Assembly (NCBI RefSeq): GCF_000597865.1
Contig: NZ_CP007452.1
Span: 1,185,183-1,249,182, forward strand
Length of the DNA stretch: 64,000 bases
Direction: 5' to 3'
Source: Peptoclostridium acidaminophilum DSM 3953
GTDB lineage: Bacteria; Bacillota; Clostridia; Peptostreptococcales; Peptostreptococcaceae
Shown here: positions 61,865 to 64,000 of the stretch, piece after piece
Numbering within the stretch: the stretch's first letter is position 1
Layout: the number at the start of each line of letters is the position of its first letter
Notes under the pieces: model-generated
What the model was told of the DNA's origin: nothing
The model's database searches: none
The model's input: the letters and a program-made list of their open reading frames with translations, nothing else
Program-made: the position numbers and the translations under genes

Positions 61865-62294
61865 TGAAAAAGTTATCGAATATTTTGTTCACCCAAGAAA
61901 CGCAGGAGTTCTGGTAGACGCGGACGGTATAGGTGAAGCGGGAAGCCCGGCGTGCGGAGATGAAATGAAGGTATATTTAAAAATCGAAAATGATGTCATA
62001 GTAGATGTAAAGTTCCAAACATACGGCTGCGCCTCTGCCATTGCAAGTTCAAGCATGGCGACTGAAATGATAAAGGGCAAGACTATACAAGAGGCTCTTA
62101 GTGTTACAAACAAGGACGTTATAAATGCGCTTGGAGGCCTTCCAGCTCCCAAGATTCACTGCTCTGTGCTGGCTGAGCAGACAATAAAAAGAGCCATACT
62201 TGACTATGCAAAGAAGCACAACATCACAATCGAAGGCATTGACAGCAAGATACTTGAAGACGATGTCCATGACCACGGACATGACGAAGAATAG
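61857..62294 (+). CDS. iscU: Iron-sulfur cluster scaffold IscU/NifU-like
   Basis: A 145-residue NifU N-terminal-type scaffold. Cluster ligands show in GSPACGDEMKV (Cys and Asp near 36-38), TYGCASAIASSS and KIHCSVLAEQ. It ends in a His/Asp-rich tail (DDVHDHGHDEE) that might bind metal. ATG 61857 follows GGGAGG and overlaps the iscS stop. Confidence 0.94.
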   Translation: MYNEKVIEYFVHPRNAGVLVDADGIGEAGSPACGDEMKVYLKIENDVIVDVKFQTYGCASAIASSSMATEMIKGKTIQEALSVTNKDVINALGGLPAPKIHCSVLAEQTIKRAILDYAKKHNITIEGIDSKILEDDVHDHGHDEE

Positions 62295-62303
62295 AAGAAT
62301 ACT

Positions 62304-62331
62304 AAAAAGACCTGGAAAACAGGTCTTTTTT
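62304..62331 (+). terminator. Terminator after iscU
   Basis: AAAAAGACCTG at 62304-62314 pairs with CAGGTCTTTTT at 62320-62330 with a 5-base loop and a further T. Intrinsic terminator. Confidence 0.85.
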
Positions 62332-62401
62332 CTTGATAAAGGCATATCCATGATGTAGTATTAATTATTATGTAAATATGAAATTGAAGACAGGTGGTAA
62401 T

Positions 62402-63478
62402 ATGAATAATAAAGTTATGATTGGAATGAGCGGAGGCGTTGACAGTTCCGTTGCCGCATATTTGCTAAAGGAGCAGGGCTACGAGGTCATAGGCGTGTTT
62501 ATGAAGCTTTGGGAAGGCCGCGGTGAGAGTGAGAGGGCATGCTGCTCTCTTTCAGCGGCTGAGGATGCACGAAGGGTTGCAGACAGGATAGGAATACCGT
62601 TTTACGTTATAAACATGAAAAAGCCTTTCATGGATAAGGTGGTTGATTATTTTGTGGACGAATATCTGCAGGGCAGAACTCCAAACCCATGCATAGCATG
62701 CAACAAGCACATTAAGTTTGACGAATTTCTAAAGAAGGCTATAATGCTTGGCTGCGACCATGTTGCTACAGGCCACTATGCAAAGGTGGAGTACAGCAGC
62801 GAGCATGGAAGGTTTTTGCTAAAAAAATCGGCAACTGACGAAAAGGACCAGACTTACGCGCTCTACAACATGACCCAGGAGCAGCTCAGCAGGACCGTGC
62901 TCCCGCTTGGAACCTACAACAAGGGCGAAATCAGAGAGATAGCATCCAGCATAGGTCTCGTCACTGCAAACAAGCCAGACAGCCAGGAGATATGCTTTGT
63001 TGAAGACGATGACTACGCGTCATTCGTAAAAAACATGTCGAAAAAGAAAATACAGCCCGGCAACTTCGTTGACAGGCAGGGAAATGTGCTCGGAAGGCAT
63101 GAAGGCATCATAAAATATACGATAGGCCAAAGAAAGGGACTTGGAATAGCCCTTGGATGGCCGGCATATGTGGTAGACATCGATCCGAAGACAAATTCAG
63201 TGGTGCTTGGCACAAACGAAGATGTATTCAAAAAAGGTCTTGTGGCGGGGGACATCAACGTGATACCGTACGAGAAGATTGAAGACGGTATGAAGGTGCA
63301 GGCCAAGGTCAGATACAACGCCAGGCCCAAACCCGCAACTGTTTACAATATGGACGACGGCAGAATCAAGGTGGTGTTTGACGATAGGGAAAGGGCCATA
63401 ACCCCTGGACAGTCTGTTGTCATGTATCAAGGCGATATAGTAGTGGGCGGGGGAATAATCGAAAGCTCACTGGAGTAA
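62402..63478 (+). CDS. mnmA: tRNA-specific 2-thiouridylase MnmA
   Basis: ATP-dependent thiolase making 2-thiouridine at tRNA wobble position 34. It has the PP-loop [15 protein letters not shown] near residue 9, the two catalytic Cys in [12 protein letters not shown] and [12 protein letters not shown], and GHYAKVE. 358 residues. It follows the isc operon, whose IscS is the expected sulfur donor. ATG 62402 is chosen over an upstream in-frame ATG at 62378 because it gives the family start. Confidence 0.95.
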   Translation: MNNKVMIGMSGGVDSSVAAYLLKEQGYEVIGVFMKLWEGRGESERACCSLSAAEDARRVADRIGIPFYVINMKKPFMDKVVDYFVDEYLQGRTPNPCIACNKHIKFDEFLKKAIMLGCDHVATGHYAKVEYSSEHGRFLLKKSATDEKDQTYALYNMTQEQLSRTVLPLGTYNKGEIREIASSIGLVTANKPDSQEICFVEDDDYASFVKNMSKKKIQPGNFVDRQGNVLGRHEGIIKYTIGQRKGLGIALGWPAYVVDIDPKTNSVVLGTNEDVFKKGLVAGDINVIPYEKIEDGMKVQAKVRYNARPKPATVYNMDDGRIKVVFDDRERAITPGQSVVMYQGDIVVGGGIIESSLE

Positions 63479-63493
63479 TTAAAGACTACCATA

Positions 63494-63522
63494 TTGACAC
63501 ATCAAGACCCGTTGTATTAATA
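63494..63522 (+). promoter_or_regulatory. Possible promoter of alaS
   Basis: TTGACA at 63494-63499, 17-base spacer, TTAATA at 63517-63522. The -35 is perfect and the -10 is weak. Confidence 0.5.
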
Positions 63523-63576
63523 TTTATATTAATAGCTTGCCGCTGTTTAAATGCTTAATAAACGGGATAAACATAT

Positions 63577-63618
63577 AATCCCTGGCCAGATTTTAACTGT
63601 GGCGAGGGATTTATTTTT
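63577..63618 (+). terminator. Terminator-like hairpin in the alaS leader
   Basis: AATCCCT at 63577-63583 pairs with AGGGATT at 63605-63611 and GCCA at 63585-63588 with TGGC at 63600-63603, with one G-G mismatch; TTATTTTT follows. It lies between the predicted promoter and alaS, so it may act as an attenuator or be the terminator of mnmA. Confidence 0.6.
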
Positions 63619-63645
63619 AGGTGATAAACTTTAAGGAGGCAGTGT

Positions 63646-64000
63646 ATGAAAAAGTTAGGGCTAAATGAATTGAGAAAAATGTTTTTAGACTTTTTTGAAT
63701 CAAAAGATCACTATGTGCGCAGCAGCTATCCGCTGGTGCCTGAAAACGACGAGAGTCTGCTTCTCATAAACGCAGGAATGGCCCCTATGAAGGCGTATTT
63801 CATGGGAAAAGAAACGCCTCCTAACAAGAGAATGGCAACATGTCAAAAGTGCATAAGGACTGGCGACATCGATAACGTGGGAATAACGGCAAGACACGCC
63901 ACTTTTTTTGAAATGCTTGGAAACTTTTCTTTCGGGGACTATTTTAAGAGAGAATCCATACAGTGGGGTTGGGAGTTCGTAACAGAGCACCTTCAGATAC
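63646..64000 (+). CDS. alaS: Alanyl-tRNA synthetase, N-terminal part
   Basis: The first 118 residues of a class II synthetase, cut by the window end. It starts [16 protein letters not shown] and has [20 protein letters not shown]-type sequence, [32 protein letters not shown] and [19 protein letters not shown] (class II motif 2), typical of AlaRS. TAAGGAGG precedes the ATG. No T-box is visible ahead of it, only a short leader with a hairpin. Confidence 0.95.
   Translation, partial: MKKLGLNELRKMFLDFFESKDHYVRSSYPLVPENDESLLLINAGMAPMKAYFMGKETPPNKRMATCQKCIRTGDIDNVGITARHATFFEMLGNFSFGDYFKRESIQWGWEFVTEHLQI

Noticed and set aside
63551-63634. Leader peptide controlling alaS
   Set aside because: A 27-codon frame exists but has only one Ala codon and no ribosome site, so translational attenuation by alanine is not supported.
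63481-63645. T-box riboswitch ahead of alaS
   Set aside because: No AGTA stem I element and no GGTGGNACCGCG-like sequence is present.
1-64000. CRISPR arrays, insertion sequences, prophage, tRNA or rRNA genes
   Set aside because: I looked for regular direct repeats, terminal inverted repeats, transposase motifs and tRNA-like sequence and saw none.

Overview
The window is a stretch of bacterial chromosome from a low-to-moderate GC Gram-positive organism, most probably an anaerobic clostridium (class Clostridia; a Peptostreptococcaceae or Peptoclostridium-like lineage is my guess from gene order and content). Reasons: FapR/FabK fatty-acid genes, CodY, Spo0A, Rrf2/IscR, T-box riboswitches, strong GGAGG ribosome binding sites, frequent TTG starts, and gene order shared with Bacillus and Clostridium (asp23-nusB-xseAB-ispA-dxs-tlyA-argR-recN-spo0A; rnc-smc-ftsY-ylxM-ffh-rpsP-khpA-rimM-trmD-rplS-rbgA-rnhB-ylqGH-yraN-yifB-dprA-topA-codY). 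Almost all genes lie on the + strand; only argC-argJ run on the - strand. No insertion sequence, prophage, CRISPR array, rRNA or tRNA gene was seen.

Layout. 1-6705: lipid synthesis (fapR end, plsX, then fabH-K-D-G-acpP-fabF behind a promoter carrying a FapR-like operator). 6711-18438: asp23, nusB, a Kae1-like gene, xseA, xseB, ispA, a DUF212 membrane protein, a large structured RNA that I assign to the OLE (ornate, large, extremophilic) family with its partner gene oapA, then dxs, tlyA, argR, recN and spo0A. spoIVB, which normally sits between recN and spo0A, is absent. 18476-18897: a small charged protein with a folded leader and a bidirectional terminator. 18922-25291: divergent arginine operons argC-argJ (-) and argB-argF-argD (+), each behind its own T-box leader with a CGU (Arg) specifier. 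25434-31493: an envelope-type cassette (SteA-like, SteB/MctB-like, GT2 glycosyltransferase, MraY/WecA-like transferase, DUF3866, Nudix hydrolase, and a Xer-like protein lacking most catalytic residues). 31502-36335: mltG, trmR, a U32 tRNA-hydroxylation protein, rnc and an Elp3-like radical SAM gene. 36347-45360: smc, ftsY, and the SRP/ribosome/tRNA-modification genes. 45410-56320: rbgA, rnhB, two flagellar-export-like genes (ylqG, ylqH), yraN, yifB, dprA, topA, codY, rarA. 56477-64000: pyruvate carboxylase, the iscR-iscS-iscU iron-sulfur operon, mnmA, and the start of alaS.

How they fit together. The first block makes fatty acids and starts phospholipid synthesis under malonyl-CoA sensing by FapR. 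The isoprenoid genes ispA and dxs flank the OLE RNA, the usual OLE setting. Arginine synthesis (glutamate to citrulline through the recycling ArgJ) is controlled by uncharged tRNA-Arg through two T-boxes, with an ArgR-type repressor encoded nearby. IscS supplies sulfur both to IscU and to the adjacent MnmA tRNA thiolase.

A technical pattern matters when reading this annotation: six genes (fabH, fabD, oapA, ffh, rpsP, rnhB) are broken or mis-ended by what looks like one extra A in a run of 6-8 A. Several are expected to be essential, so I treat these as probable sequence errors and give the repaired gene extents, except for ffh where the as-read end is given.
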